Below are positions 36,912-45,992 of a stretch of 64,000 nucleotides of DNA, piece by piece. The DNA is from Paenibacillus prosopidis (lineage in GTDB: Bacteria > Bacillota > Bacilli > Paenibacillales > Paenibacillaceae), in the NCBI RefSeq assembly GCF_003337375.1, contig NZ_QPJD01000013.1:1-64000 (forward strand), written 5' to 3'. A program made the translations under genes and the position numbers. Within the stretch, counting starts at the first letter, position 1. Every line of letters begins with the position of its first letter. The notes beneath the pieces were generated by a model that was given only the letters and a program-made list of their open reading frames with translations, was not told the DNA's origin and did no database searches.

Positions 36912-38219
36912 ATGAGTACACAACTATCGACTCCGACCGACCGTCAATCTGCAGAAGCATTGGCCCGCAGCAAGGGCGAGCCGAATTGGCTTGTTGAATT
37001 GCGCGGCGAAGCGGCTGAGCTTGCCGGAACAATTGGTTGGCCAAAGCCTGAAAAGGTGCGCATTGAGCGTTGGAACTTAACGGCTGTAGGAAGCTACGAG
37101 CAGCCGACGGCGGTCAAAGCCATTAGCGAGCTGCCGGAAATCGTTCGCGAATTGGTCTCGGAAGGAACGGAAAATTTACTGGTACAACGAAATTCAGGCT
37201 CCGTTTGGAAGCAGCTTTCAACCGGGCTTGCCAACAAAGGCGTTATTTTTACGGATTTGGAGACGGCATGCAAGGAGCATGGCGAGCTCGTTCAAAAGTA
37301 TTTGTTCCAAGCAATAGCGAAAGACGAAGACAAGCTGACGGCACTAAATGCAGCATTATGGAACGGCGGAGTTTTCGTTTACGTTCCAAAGAATGTAGAA
37401 GTTGAGCTTCCTTTGCAAGCGATTTTGTACAATGATAATTCAGAATCGACGTTTGCGCCGCACATTCTAATCGTTGCTGACAGTCACAGCCGTGTGACTT
37501 ACGTAGACTGTGTTGTGTCCGAGCCTGGAACGGCAGCTGCTCCGTTCGTTCACCCTTCCATCGTGGAAGTATTCGTGAAACCGGGCGCGCACGTTCGTTT
37601 CGGTTCTATACATTCTATGGGCGAGACGGGTGTCGATATGACGATTCGCAGGGCCATTATAGAAAACGACGGTCAAATGGAATGGATTATCGGGGATTTG
37701 AATGATGGCAACACATTGTCTGATACAAAGTCGATCCTTAAAGGTCAAGGCTCAACATCAGACGCGAAAGTAATTAGCGTAGGCAAGAACGCGCAGCAAA
37801 ATAGCTTGACGACGCAAGCCGTTCACTTCGGCAAAAACTCCGACAGCAACATGGTTACCCGCGCAGTTATGAAAGATTCCGCATCTGCGATTATTAACGG
37901 CATTACAAAAATCGAGCATGGCGCGACGAAAGCGAACGGCGTACAAACCGAAAAGGTGCTCATGTTGAGCCCTAAAGCGCGCGGCGATGCCAATCCGATT
38001 TTGCTTATAGATGAAGATGATGTAACTGCCGGTCATGCGGCAAGCGTAGGGCAAGTTAACCCGGAGCAGGTATATTACCTGATGTCTCGCGGTATATCTA
38101 AGCAGGACGCTGAACGTTTAATTATTTACGGCTTTTTGGCTCCGGTCGTATCGGAAATTCCGGTCGAAGCGGTTCGCGGGCAGCTTCAGCGTTTGCTCGA
38201 AAGGAAGCTAGAGGGATGA
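36912..38219 (+). CDS. sufD: Fe-S assembly scaffold protein SufD
   Basis: A 435-residue beta-helix protein of the SufBD family: VYVPKNVEVELPLQAILY, then a long repetitive beta region and the C-terminal SufC-binding segment GHAASVGQVNPEQVYYLMSRG. It partners SufB and SufC. A GGAGAAGGGGG site precedes the ATG and the stop overlaps the sufS start (ATGA). Confidence 0.96.
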   Translation: MSTQLSTPTDRQSAEALARSKGEPNWLVELRGEAAELAGTIGWPKPEKVRIERWNLTAVGSYEQPTAVKAISELPEIVRELVSEGTENLLVQRNSGSVWKQLSTGLANKGVIFTDLETACKEHGELVQKYLFQAIAKDEDKLTALNAALWNGGVFVYVPKNVEVELPLQAILYNDNSESTFAPHILIVADSHSRVTYVDCVVSEPGTAAAPFVHPSIVEVFVKPGAHVRFGSIHSMGETGVDMTIRRAIIENDGQMEWIIGDLNDGNTLSDTKSILKGQGSTSDAKVISVGKNAQQNSLTTQAVHFGKNSDSNMVTRAVMKDSASAIINGITKIEHGATKANGVQTEKVLMLSPKARGDANPILLIDEDDVTAGHAASVGQVNPEQVYYLMSRGISKQDAERLIIYGFLAPVVSEIPVEAVRGQLQRLLERKLEG

Positions 38220-39442
38220 ATATAAATGCGATTCGGGAACAGTTCCCGATATTGCATCAAGAAATAAACGGGCATCCGCTCGTTTATCTGGACAGCGCGG
38301 CGTCTTCTCAGAAGCCGCGTTCCGTCATTGATGCGGTTAACCGATACTATGAGCTGAATAACGCGAACGTTCATCGCGGCGTGCATACGCTTGGTTCTAG
38401 AGCGACTGACGCCTATGAGGGAGCGCGCGAGAAGGTAGCGAAGTTTCTGAACGCTGGAGCGACGGAACAAATCATTTTCACGCGGGGCACAACAACTGCT
38501 TTGAATTTGGTCGCCTCTAGCTATGCGCGGTCCGAGTGCGGGGAAGGCGACGAAATCGTCATAACGCCGATGGAGCACCATAGTAATTTGATTCCGTGGC
38601 AGCAAGCGGCGAAGGCAACGGGCGCAACGCTCAAGTATATCCCGCTGCAGCCGGACGGCTCAATTTCGATTGAGGATGTCGAGAAAACAATTACTCCGCA
38701 GACGAAAGTCGTTTCCGTAACTCATTTGTCCAACGTACTTGGCGTTGTTAATCCAATTAAGGAAATAACGCAAATTGCTCACCGCAACGGTGCGGTAATG
38801 GTCGTGGACGGAGCTCAAAGCGCGCCGCATATCAAGATCGATTTGAAGGATCTCGATGTTGATTTCTTCGCGTTTTCAGGACATAAAATGTGCGGACCAA
38901 CCGGAATCGGGGCTTTATATGGCAAAAAGGCGCTGCTGAACAAGATGGAACCGATCGAGTACGGCGGTGAAATGATTGATTTCGTTGATCTGTACGAGTC
39001 GACTTGGAAAGAAATCCCTTACCGCTTCGAGGGCGGCACGCCGATTATCGCAGGTGCGGTTGGTCTAGGTGCGGCTATCGATTTCTTGAAAGAAGTCGGG
39101 CTGGATGAAATCGATAAGCACGAGCGTCGCTTAACGTCATATGCTTATGAAAAGCTGTCATCGATGGAAGGCATAACGGTATACGGACCGAAGCAAAATC
39201 GCGTTGGACTGGTCACCTTTAATTTGGATGACGTTCATCCCCATGACGTAGCGACAGTGCTGGATTCCAAAGGCGTCGCCGTACGGGCAGGCCACCATTG
39301 CTGCCAGCCGCTTATGCGATGGCTGAACGTATCGTCAACGGCTAGAGCGAGCTTCTATTTATACAATTCCGAAGATGACATAGACCGGCTAGTCGATGCA
39401 TTACTACAGACAAAGGAGTTCTTCGGTCATGCAATTGGATGA
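38216..39442 (+). CDS. sufS: Cysteine desulfurase SufS
   Basis: A 408-residue PLP enzyme: the PLP Lys is in FSGHKMCGPTGIGALYG and the active-site Cys in VRAGHHCCQPLM. It takes sulfur from cysteine and hands it to SufU. Note the doubled Cys (HHCCQPL). It overlaps both neighbours. Confidence 0.96.
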   Translation: MNINAIREQFPILHQEINGHPLVYLDSAASSQKPRSVIDAVNRYYELNNANVHRGVHTLGSRATDAYEGAREKVAKFLNAGATEQIIFTRGTTTALNLVASSYARSECGEGDEIVITPMEHHSNLIPWQQAAKATGATLKYIPLQPDGSISIEDVEKTITPQTKVVSVTHLSNVLGVVNPIKEITQIAHRNGAVMVVDGAQSAPHIKIDLKDLDVDFFAFSGHKMCGPTGIGALYGKKALLNKMEPIEYGGEMIDFVDLYESTWKEIPYRFEGGTPIIAGAVGLGAAIDFLKEVGLDEIDKHERRLTSYAYEKLSSMEGITVYGPKQNRVGLVTFNLDDVHPHDVATVLDSKGVAVRAGHHCCQPLMRWLNVSSTARASFYLYNSEDDIDRLVDALLQTKEFFGHAIG

Positions 39443-39854
39443 TTTATACCGCAGAGTCATTATGGATCATTACAAAAATCCTCGTAACCGCGGAACGTTG
39501 AATGAGGAATCGGTGACGATCAATCTCAACAATCCGACATGCGGCGATCGCATTTCGCTGCAGCTTCAAGTCGTTGACGGCAAAGTAACGGATGCGAAGT
39601 TCAGCGGTGAAGGCTGCTCAATCAGCATGAGCTCGGCGTCGATGATGACGGAAGCTGTCAAAGGGAAATCGTTCGACGAGGCGCTAACGATGGCTGACAA
39701 ATTTTCAGCCCTGATGAAGGGCGAACCTGTCGAGTTCGAGGAATTAGAGGATATAGAGGCACTTTCGGGCGTTAATAAGTTTCCAGCGCGGATCAAATGC
39801 GCGACGCTAGCGTGGAACGCATTGCGCAAAGGAATCGAGCATCAGCACGAATAA
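39429..39854 (+). CDS. sufU: Sulfur-transfer protein SufU
   Basis: A 141-residue zinc-dependent sulfurtransferase with the three Cys segments NNPTCGDR, GEGCSISMSS and IKCATLAW, plus the Asp after the first Cys that binds zinc in B. subtilis SufU. It accepts persulfide sulfur from SufS. ATG 39429 follows AAAGGAGTTC within the end of sufS. Confidence 0.95.
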   Translation: MQLDDLYRRVIMDHYKNPRNRGTLNEESVTINLNNPTCGDRISLQLQVVDGKVTDAKFSGEGCSISMSSASMMTEAVKGKSFDEALTMADKFSALMKGEPVEFEELEDIEALSGVNKFPARIKCATLAWNALRKGIEHQHE

Positions 39855-39884
39855 CATTAAATACGCATAGAGGAGCTGAAAAAA

Positions 39885-41282
39885 ATGGCAAAATCAATGC
39901 CGGAAATGGAAGAGTATAAATACGGTTTCCGTGACGAGCACAAATCGATTTTCCAATCGGGAAAAGGCTTAACGCCAGAAATCGTCCGGACCATTTCAGA
40001 AATGAAAAACGAGCCGGAATGGATGCTTGAATTCCGCTTGAAGTCGCTAGAGCAATTCAACAAAATGCCAATGCCGCTTTGGGGCGGCAACATGGATGAT
40101 CTTGATTTTAACGACATCCAATACTATGTTAAGCCTTCCGAGAAGCAAGGTAAAACGTGGGAAGAGGTTCCTTCGGAAATCAAGGAAACGTTCGACAAAC
40201 TCGGTATTCCAGAAGCTGAGCAAAAGTTTCTTGCCGGCGTATCGGCACAATACGAGTCCGAGGTCGTTTACCACAGCATGCAAGAGGACCTGGAGAAGCA
40301 AGGCGTTATCTTTACAGATACCGATACGGCGCTGCGTGAGCACCCAGAGCTGCTGAGAGAATATTTCGGAACGATCATTCCTCCAAACGATAACAAATTC
40401 GCGGCTTTGAACAGCGCAGTTTGGTCGGGCGGCAGCTTTATTTACGTACCGAAAGGCGTAAAGTGTGATATTCCGCTTCAAGCCTACTTCCGGATCAACT
40501 CCGAAAACATGGGTCAATTCGAGCGTACGCTCATCATTGCCGATGAAGACAGCACTGTCCATTATGTTGAAGGCTGTACGGCTCCGGTATACAGCACGAA
40601 CTCGCTTCACAGCGCAGTTGTAGAGATTCTTTGCAAAAAGAATGCGCGCGTTCGTTATACGACGATCCAAAACTGGGCGCCGAACATTTACAACCTTGTT
40701 ACGAAACGTGCGGTTGCGGATGAGAATGCAACGATGGAATGGGTAGACGGAAATATCGGCTCTAAGCTGACAATGAAGTACCCGGCAGTCGTTTTGCGTG
40801 GCCGCGGCGCGAAAGGCATGGTATTGTCGATCGCAGTTGCTGGTAAAGGCCAGCATCAGGATGCAGGGGCGAAAATGACTCACCTGGCTCCAGATACAAG
40901 CTCAACGATTATTTCGAAGTCAATCAGTAAGCATGGCGGTAAAGTAACGTACCGCGGTCTAGCTTCGTTCGGACGCAACTCTGACGGTGCGAAAGCGAAC
41001 ATCAAATGTGATACGCTCATCCTCGATAATGAATCGACTTCGGATACGATTCCTTACAACGAGATTTTGAACGATAACATTACGCTTGAGCACGAAGCGA
41101 CAGTATCGAAAGTTTCAGAAGACCAATTGTTCTATCTGATGAGCCGCGGTCTTAGCGAAGCAGAAGCTACGCAAATGATCGTTATGGGCTTCATCGAGCC
41201 GTTTACAAAAGAGCTTCCAATGGAATATGCGGTAGAAATGAACCGTTTGATCAAGTTCGAAATGGAAGGCTCCATCGGCTAA
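39885..41282 (+). CDS. sufB: Fe-S assembly scaffold protein SufB
   Basis: A 465-residue SufBD-family protein with the SufB landmarks FIYVPKGVKCDIPLQAYFR, HYVEGCTAPVYS and HEATVSKVSEDQLFYLMSRG. It holds the nascent cluster in the SufBCD complex. It ends the operon; a terminator follows. Confidence 0.97.
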   Translation: MAKSMPEMEEYKYGFRDEHKSIFQSGKGLTPEIVRTISEMKNEPEWMLEFRLKSLEQFNKMPMPLWGGNMDDLDFNDIQYYVKPSEKQGKTWEEVPSEIKETFDKLGIPEAEQKFLAGVSAQYESEVVYHSMQEDLEKQGVIFTDTDTALREHPELLREYFGTIIPPNDNKFAALNSAVWSGGSFIYVPKGVKCDIPLQAYFRINSENMGQFERTLIIADEDSTVHYVEGCTAPVYSTNSLHSAVVEILCKKNARVRYTTIQNWAPNIYNLVTKRAVADENATMEWVDGNIGSKLTMKYPAVVLRGRGAKGMVLSIAVAGKGQHQDAGAKMTHLAPDTSSTIISKSISKHGGKVTYRGLASFGRNSDGAKANIKCDTLILDNESTSDTIPYNEILNDNITLEHEATVSKVSEDQLFYLMSRGLSEAEATQMIVMGFIEPFTKELPMEYAVEMNRLIKFEMEGSIG

Positions 41283-41295
41283 TCCATTAATAAGT

Positions 41296-41342
41296 AAAGC
41301 CCCGTTAACAGCGAGTTTACTCGTCTGCATACGGGGCTTTTT
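41296..41342. terminator. Terminator after sufB
   Basis: A 10-bp stem (AAAGCCCCGT with ACGGGGCTTT) followed by T residues; the convergent HD-GYP gene ends just downstream. Confidence 0.88.
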
Positions 41343-41348
41343 GGTTAT

Positions 41349-42401
41349 TTATAAATATACATGCTTGATTTCATACTCGCGCTCGATTGTCAAATCGATG
41401 AAACGGTTATTGATTTGAATAAGGGGATGGAAAAACTCAATAGGATGAGTCATGACGATAATGCCAATCTCTCCGGATTCGAGCTCAACGCGCTTACCGA
41501 TGAAATTAGGCATCATATGTTTAATAAATGTATGGGTAGTAAATGGATCCAGCTTGCTGAAGCTTAATTGGAAAAGCTCTTTAAGTACGAATAGCAAGTC
41601 ACGCTTCTGCCGATAGACGCGCTCTGAAATCATTGCGCTGTATATATCGACTACGGCAATGATTTTGGCTACGGGGTGAATGGCATCGTTTGTTAGTCCA
41701 TGAGGATATCCGCTGCCGTCATTTCGTTCATGATGCTGAAGTGCGCCAATAGCTAAGTATGCTTCCTCAAATGAGTTGGAAATAATTTCGTGGCCGTAAG
41801 TGGTATGTTTTTTTATTTCTTCAAACTCAGCATCCGTTAATTTGCCCGGTTTATTTAATATATCATCCGGAATGCGGCACTTGCCGATATCATGGAGAAA
41901 TCCGGCTTTGCTAATTTGGAGGGCTTCCTCATTGGAATAACCGACCCAGGTGGCCAAATAATACGAAAGCATCCCAACCTGTGCCGAATGCTGATACGTA
42001 TAATCGTCTTTGGTATTAAGCAGAAGCAGCATGGATACGACATCGCGTTCTAACTGAATATTATTTAAAAGCGGCTGAAGTACCGCATTTACTTCATCAT
42101 CATCGATTAGACCTTGATCAAGAGCTTTCGAAAATAAGCCCTCGAAGCTTCTGACAGCGTTTTCGTAAATAGGCTGTACGGTAGGAAGCCACTTCGGATT
42201 GATGGTGGACTCGATCGTGCGTACAAGCTGCTCGGTCATTCTTTCTTCTATATCGACATAATCAATTTGATGCTGAAACAGTCTTGATATTTCTTGGTTG
42301 CATAAAGTAGTACCCTTGGAGAGAACATGAAGCCCGAAGTTGTTAAACGTATCGCGGCTCAACTGATCCCCATTTATCAAATCTGTGACATGAACCCTCA
42401 T
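41349..42401 (-). CDS. HD-GYP domain protein, c-di-GMP phosphodiesterase type
   Basis: A 350-residue protein with an N-terminal region of about 130 residues and an HD-GYP domain (about 130-310). Visible motifs: HSAQVGMLSYYLA, HDIGKCRIPDDILNKPGKL, HTTYGHEII, HHERNDGSGYPHGL and DIYSAMISERVY. The HD dyad and the GYP triad are intact. The start is ATG 42401 (GAGGTG upstream). No membrane segment is visible. A second protein of the same kind is at 47580. Confidence 0.9.
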   Translation of the reverse strand: MRVHVTDLINGDQLSRDTFNNFGLHVLSKGTTLCNQEISRLFQHQIDYVDIEERMTEQLVRTIESTINPKWLPTVQPIYENAVRSFEGLFSKALDQGLIDDDEVNAVLQPLLNNIQLERDVVSMLLLLNTKDDYTYQHSAQVGMLSYYLATWVGYSNEEALQISKAGFLHDIGKCRIPDDILNKPGKLTDAEFEEIKKHTTYGHEIISNSFEEAYLAIGALQHHERNDGSGYPHGLTNDAIHPVAKIIAVVDIYSAMISERVYRQKRDLLFVLKELFQLSFSKLDPFTTHTFIKHMMPNFIGKRVELESGEIGIIVMTHPIEFFHPLIQINNRFIDLTIEREYEIKHVYL

Positions 42402-42491
42402 CAAGACACCTCAATTGATTGTAGTAATGTTATAGGTACAATAGTAGCAATGAATTGTCGGAATGGCAATAAGAGGGTTTTAAAAATATGA

Positions 42492-43571
42492 CTAATTTCC
42501 TAATATTTCGGAATAAATAGACCTTGCTTTTGTCAATTGATCGGTCCCTTGAACGATAGCCCGTCCATCGCTGAATAGGACAAAGGTCAAGTCATCCTCA
42601 AGCTCAATCCGAAGCAAGTAACGATTTAAGGTAATGGCTCCCACAGGCTGTAATCTTACAGCGAGCTCATCCAAATGCAGGGATACCGGCTGATTAGGCG
42701 TAATTTGTACGGAATTGCGGCCACACAATGAAGCAGCGGCCGGTTCTGACATCATCTCATCTAAAAAGTCATAATGATTTCTCCCGCATGATGGACAATC
42801 GCTGCGCTTTGCTTTGGCTATCGAGACAGGAAGCCAGGAATGGTTCCATAGGTCAACTTGGAATAAGGTTCGATGCAGCGCCTGCCGGTTGCCGGAAAGA
42901 AGCTTGATGGCTTCGGCAGCTTGAACGGAACCGATTATATCAACGATAGGCGATATAACGCCCGCTGTTTCGCATGTATCTGTTGTGCCTGGAACTGGTG
43001 GCTCATTAAATAAGCAGCGATAACAAGGCGTTTCATCAGGGACGATGGTCATCGTCATCCCTGATGCGCCGACTGCACCGCCATAAATCCAAGGTATGCC
43101 ATGCTTAACGCTGTAGTCGTTCATTAAGTATCTGACGGAGAAGTTGTCACTTCCGTCAATAATGAGATGTACGTCTGCAAGCAGTTCTTCAGCATTGGCG
43201 GCTGTCAAGTCGGCAACTACAGCCTCTACGGTGACTGAACTATTCATTGCCCGCAAATGGACGGCTGCCGCTTCCGCCTTAGGAAGCAGAGAAACGACAT
43301 CCTGCTCGGTATAAAGCATCTGTCTTTGCAGATTGCTCCATTCAATAATGTCACGATCGATTATGCGCACATAACCTACGCCGGATCGGACGAGATGCTG
43401 GGCAATTACGGACCCGAGAGCGCCCATGCCAACGACAGCTGCACGGCTGCTGCCAAGCGCTTGCTGACCGCCCGTGCCAATAGGCGCAAAGCGCATTTGT
43501 CTTGCATAACGTGCGGATCCGGCAGGCACAGAGGAAGTGGATTCAGTTGCTTGCGAGTATTGTTTGTTCAT
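42492..43571 (-). CDS. moeB: MoeB/ThiF-family adenylyltransferase (probable MoeB)
   Basis: A 359-residue E1-like enzyme with the ATP-site glycines in VVGMGALGSVIAQHLVRSGVG, the RQMLYTEQD loop, DGSDNFSVRYLMND, and zinc Cys pairs CYRCLF and CPSCG. It adenylates the Gly-Gly end of a sulfur-carrier protein. Neighbouring molybdopterin genes point to MoaD as partner. A C-terminal domain of about 90 residues beyond the E1 core (from SLCGRNSVQITP) is shared with the ThiF paralogue at 54590. Confidence 0.85.
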   Translation of the reverse strand: MNKQYSQATESTSSVPAGSARYARQMRFAPIGTGGQQALGSSRAAVVGMGALGSVIAQHLVRSGVGYVRIIDRDIIEWSNLQRQMLYTEQDVVSLLPKAEAAAVHLRAMNSSVTVEAVVADLTAANAEELLADVHLIIDGSDNFSVRYLMNDYSVKHGIPWIYGGAVGASGMTMTIVPDETPCYRCLFNEPPVPGTTDTCETAGVISPIVDIIGSVQAAEAIKLLSGNRQALHRTLFQVDLWNHSWLPVSIAKAKRSDCPSCGRNHYDFLDEMMSEPAAASLCGRNSVQITPNQPVSLHLDELAVRLQPVGAITLNRYLLRIELEDDLTFVLFSDGRAIVQGTDQLTKARSIYSEILGN

Positions 43572-43625
43572 CTACAGAGTCTCCTTCAAAGCTTACAAAG
43601 AAAAACTTACTTCATAAGGATAGGT

Positions 43626-44363
43626 TTAAAAATCGGTTAACGGCGCTGTCGGGTTCCAGGGTCCCAGCTGATGTCCCTTCCATTCCGAGCCGTCCTCCCA
43701 TATCTCTTTCTTCCAAATCGGCACGATTTGTTTAAGTCTTTCTATTGCGTAACGGCTCGCTTCATAACAGCTTTCCCGGTGAGGCGAGGACACGGCAATA
43801 ACGACGCTTGTTTCGGCGAGCCCGACAACGCCGATGCGATGACTTATCGCACATAGGGCACCTGACCAACGATCGGCTATTTCATCGCCTATTTGCTGCA
43901 TTGTAGCAATGGCCATCGGAGCGTAAGCCTCATACTCCAATCGCACTGTACGCTTGCCGTGCGTCCATTCTCTTGTTGTCCCGACAAAAGCAATGGCAGC
44001 GCCATGCTCCGGGACGATTACTTTCGCAAGCACATCATCCGAGTTAATGGTATCGTTTGTAATCACATAGCGTTCAAGCTGATCATTGGAGGGGAGCTCT
44101 TGTGTTTCTTCGCCGCCGGAAACCGGCGGCAGAAGGGCCAGCTCATCCGTTGCGCGAAGAACCGAATCCTCTGCGGCATACGCATGGTTGCGTGCGACAA
44201 ACGATATTTGAATCAGCCCGGCATGTTCCGGATAAATGGCAGCGACAGCTTCCTTCAATTGTTCGACGGTTAGCTGCTCCGATTCGGTTTGCAAGTGAAT
44301 TTCCGAAAGGCCTAGTCTTTCAGGCAGTCCGGCGAACAGTTTAATATTCCAATTATATGTCAT
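43626..44363 (-). CDS. MoaD-MoaE fusion (molybdopterin synthase, both subunits)
   Basis: A 245-residue protein. Residues 1-85 are MoaD-like (beta-grasp) ending with ALLPPVSGGEE, where the Gly-Gly of MoaD is at 84-85; after a short linker, residues about 98-245 are MoaE (VPEHGAAIAFVGTTREW, LEYEAYAPMA, KKEIWEDGSEWKG). MoaD must carry a thiocarboxylate on a free terminal glycine, so the fusion probably needs cleavage after Gly-Gly, as reported for MoaX of Mycobacterium tuberculosis. The alternative is that the MoaD part serves only structurally. It lies 54 bases upstream of moeB on the same strand and diverges from moaA. Confidence 0.9.
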   Translation of the reverse strand: MTYNWNIKLFAGLPERLGLSEIHLQTESEQLTVEQLKEAVAAIYPEHAGLIQISFVARNHAYAAEDSVLRATDELALLPPVSGGEETQELPSNDQLERYVITNDTINSDDVLAKVIVPEHGAAIAFVGTTREWTHGKRTVRLEYEAYAPMAIATMQQIGDEIADRWSGALCAISHRIGVVGLAETSVVIAVSSPHRESCYEASRYAIERLKQIVPIWKKEIWEDGSEWKGHQLGPWNPTAPLTDF

Positions 44364-44466
44364 GGCATAAAACCTCTCATCGTCATGGCTTAAAGATGTT
44401 AATAGAATATCATAATTTCAAAAAAAATGTTATGCTGATATGTACATAGAAAAGGGAGTGTGACTC

Positions 44467-45468
44467 ATGCCGACCTTGACGGACCGTTTCGGGCGCGTGC
44501 ACGATTATTTGCGTATTTCAGTAACAGATCGATGTAATTTGCGATGTTTATACTGCATGCCTGAAGAAGGCATGGAGTTTACCGAGTCAGAAAATTTGTT
44601 ATCATACGATCAAATTGTTGAGGTAGTTGAAGCCGGAGCGGAGCTAGGCATATCGAAGCTGCGCATTACGGGCGGCGAACCGCTAATCCGTCCAGGCTTG
44701 GACGGATTAATTAAACGATTATCAGCCATCCCCGGCATTCGGGATATAGCGTTAACGACAAATGGCGTTTTTCTAGCCAAGCAGGCTGAAGCGCTTCGGG
44801 CGGCTGGTTTGAACCGCGTTAATATTAGCTTGGACACGTTAGATCCGGCCCGGTTTCGCTTTATTGCGCGGAGCGGTGACCTAAAAAGAGTGATGGAAGG
44901 GATCGAAGCGGCTGCTGCCGTTGGATTTGATCCGATAAAGCTGAATTGCGTGCTTCTGAAGGAAGTAAATGAAGATGAGATCGCGTCTTTTCTAAAGCTT
45001 GCTTATGAGCAGCCCTTGCATGTCAGATTTATTGAATACATGCCGATCGGTCATGCCGATGAAAATTGGAAAAAGCATTATCTGCCGCTATCCCGCGTGT
45101 TGGAGGTAGCAGAGAAGGAAGGCTATGATATAAATCGCGGGCCTAACGTTCACGGCAATGGTCCTTCGGACGATTGGCAAATGGAGGGCGGGCGCGGATC
45201 GTTCGGGCTGATCCATCCGATCAGCGATCATTTCTGCAGTAACTGCAACCGGCTGCGCTTAACGGCAGACGGTTCGATTAAACCGTGTCTTTATTGGGTT
45301 GACGAATTAAACGTGAAGGATGCTTTTGGCAATCCGGATGCAATGAAGCAATTGCTGTTTAGGGCAATGGATATTAAGCCTGAAAATCATGAAATGGCGG
45401 CAAAGCTTGCCGATGGCGCGTTGTCACACGTGCCGACGGAACGGCGAATGTCACAAATAGGAGGCTAA
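44467..45468 (+). CDS. moaA: GTP 3',8-cyclase MoaA
   Basis: A 333-residue radical SAM enzyme: N-terminal CNLRCLYC for the SAM cluster, RITGGEPLIR, and a C-terminal second 4Fe-4S site (FCSNCNRLRL with a downstream CLYW). The C-terminal end SQIGG keeps the double glycine that MoaA uses. It makes the first molybdopterin intermediate. A GGGAGTG site precedes the ATG. Confidence 0.95.
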   Translation: MPTLTDRFGRVHDYLRISVTDRCNLRCLYCMPEEGMEFTESENLLSYDQIVEVVEAGAELGISKLRITGGEPLIRPGLDGLIKRLSAIPGIRDIALTTNGVFLAKQAEALRAAGLNRVNISLDTLDPARFRFIARSGDLKRVMEGIEAAAAVGFDPIKLNCVLLKEVNEDEIASFLKLAYEQPLHVRFIEYMPIGHADENWKKHYLPLSRVLEVAEKEGYDINRGPNVHGNGPSDDWQMEGGRGSFGLIHPISDHFCSNCNRLRLTADGSIKPCLYWVDELNVKDAFGNPDAMKQLLFRAMDIKPENHEMAAKLADGALSHVPTERRMSQIGG

Positions 45469-45477
45469 CGAAAACGG

Positions 45478-45945
45478 ATGCGTGAATTAACGATTGATCA
45501 TTTTGAACTCGGATTATCGGTGACGAGCGCGGCTGAGATGGCTGAGCTGGCGGGAGCGAGCTTCCCGATCGCTGACAGAGTGCCTGAAGCAGCAGGAGAG
45601 GCGATTGATTGGCAAAGCTGGTATTCCGCTTGGCTGAAGCATAATGGTACGAAGGAGGCAGCTCTGTCCCCGTCGTACCTGATGGTGGAGGCAGCAGATA
45701 CGTTTGAAGCAACGATTCCATGGGAGCAGCTTGATCAAGCGGCTGTATTGATCTCATGTGAGGGAGAGCCGCTGACGAAAACCGGTCCTATACGTCTATA
45801 TGTCCCGAACGGAAGCAGCAAGTGCTTGAATGTGAAAAGCATCGTTAAGCTGAAGATAGGGTATAATGCTGCAAGTGAACCGGAAGAGGCATCGTACGGC
45901 TTTAAACATACATTTACTGCTGATGATTTGCGTATGAAAAAGTAG
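45478..45945 (+). CDS. Small protein resembling a molybdopterin-binding oxidoreductase domain
   Basis: A 155-residue protein 9 bases after moaA. The central part (VEAADTFEATIPWEQLDQAAVLI, then CEGEPLTKTGPIRLYVPNG and CLNVKSIVKLKI) follows the order of conserved segments in the sulfite-oxidase-like molybdopterin-binding fold. The usual catalytic Cys and full domain are not evident, so it may be a cut-down, non-catalytic member that binds or delivers the cofactor. That idea rests on pattern and position only. No signal peptide. Confidence 0.55.
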   Translation: MRELTIDHFELGLSVTSAAEMAELAGASFPIADRVPEAAGEAIDWQSWYSAWLKHNGTKEAALSPSYLMVEAADTFEATIPWEQLDQAAVLISCEGEPLTKTGPIRLYVPNGSSKCLNVKSIVKLKIGYNAASEPEEASYGFKHTFTADDLRMKK

Positions 45946-45992
45946 ATTGTTTTGTAACGCTGAAATGGAGCAAGGAGGAGGCGTGCATAAAT

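Noticed and set aside
40047..40883. A 278-codon open frame on the minus strand
   Set aside because: It is antisense to sufB, whose motifs are clear; no ribosome site or family motif.
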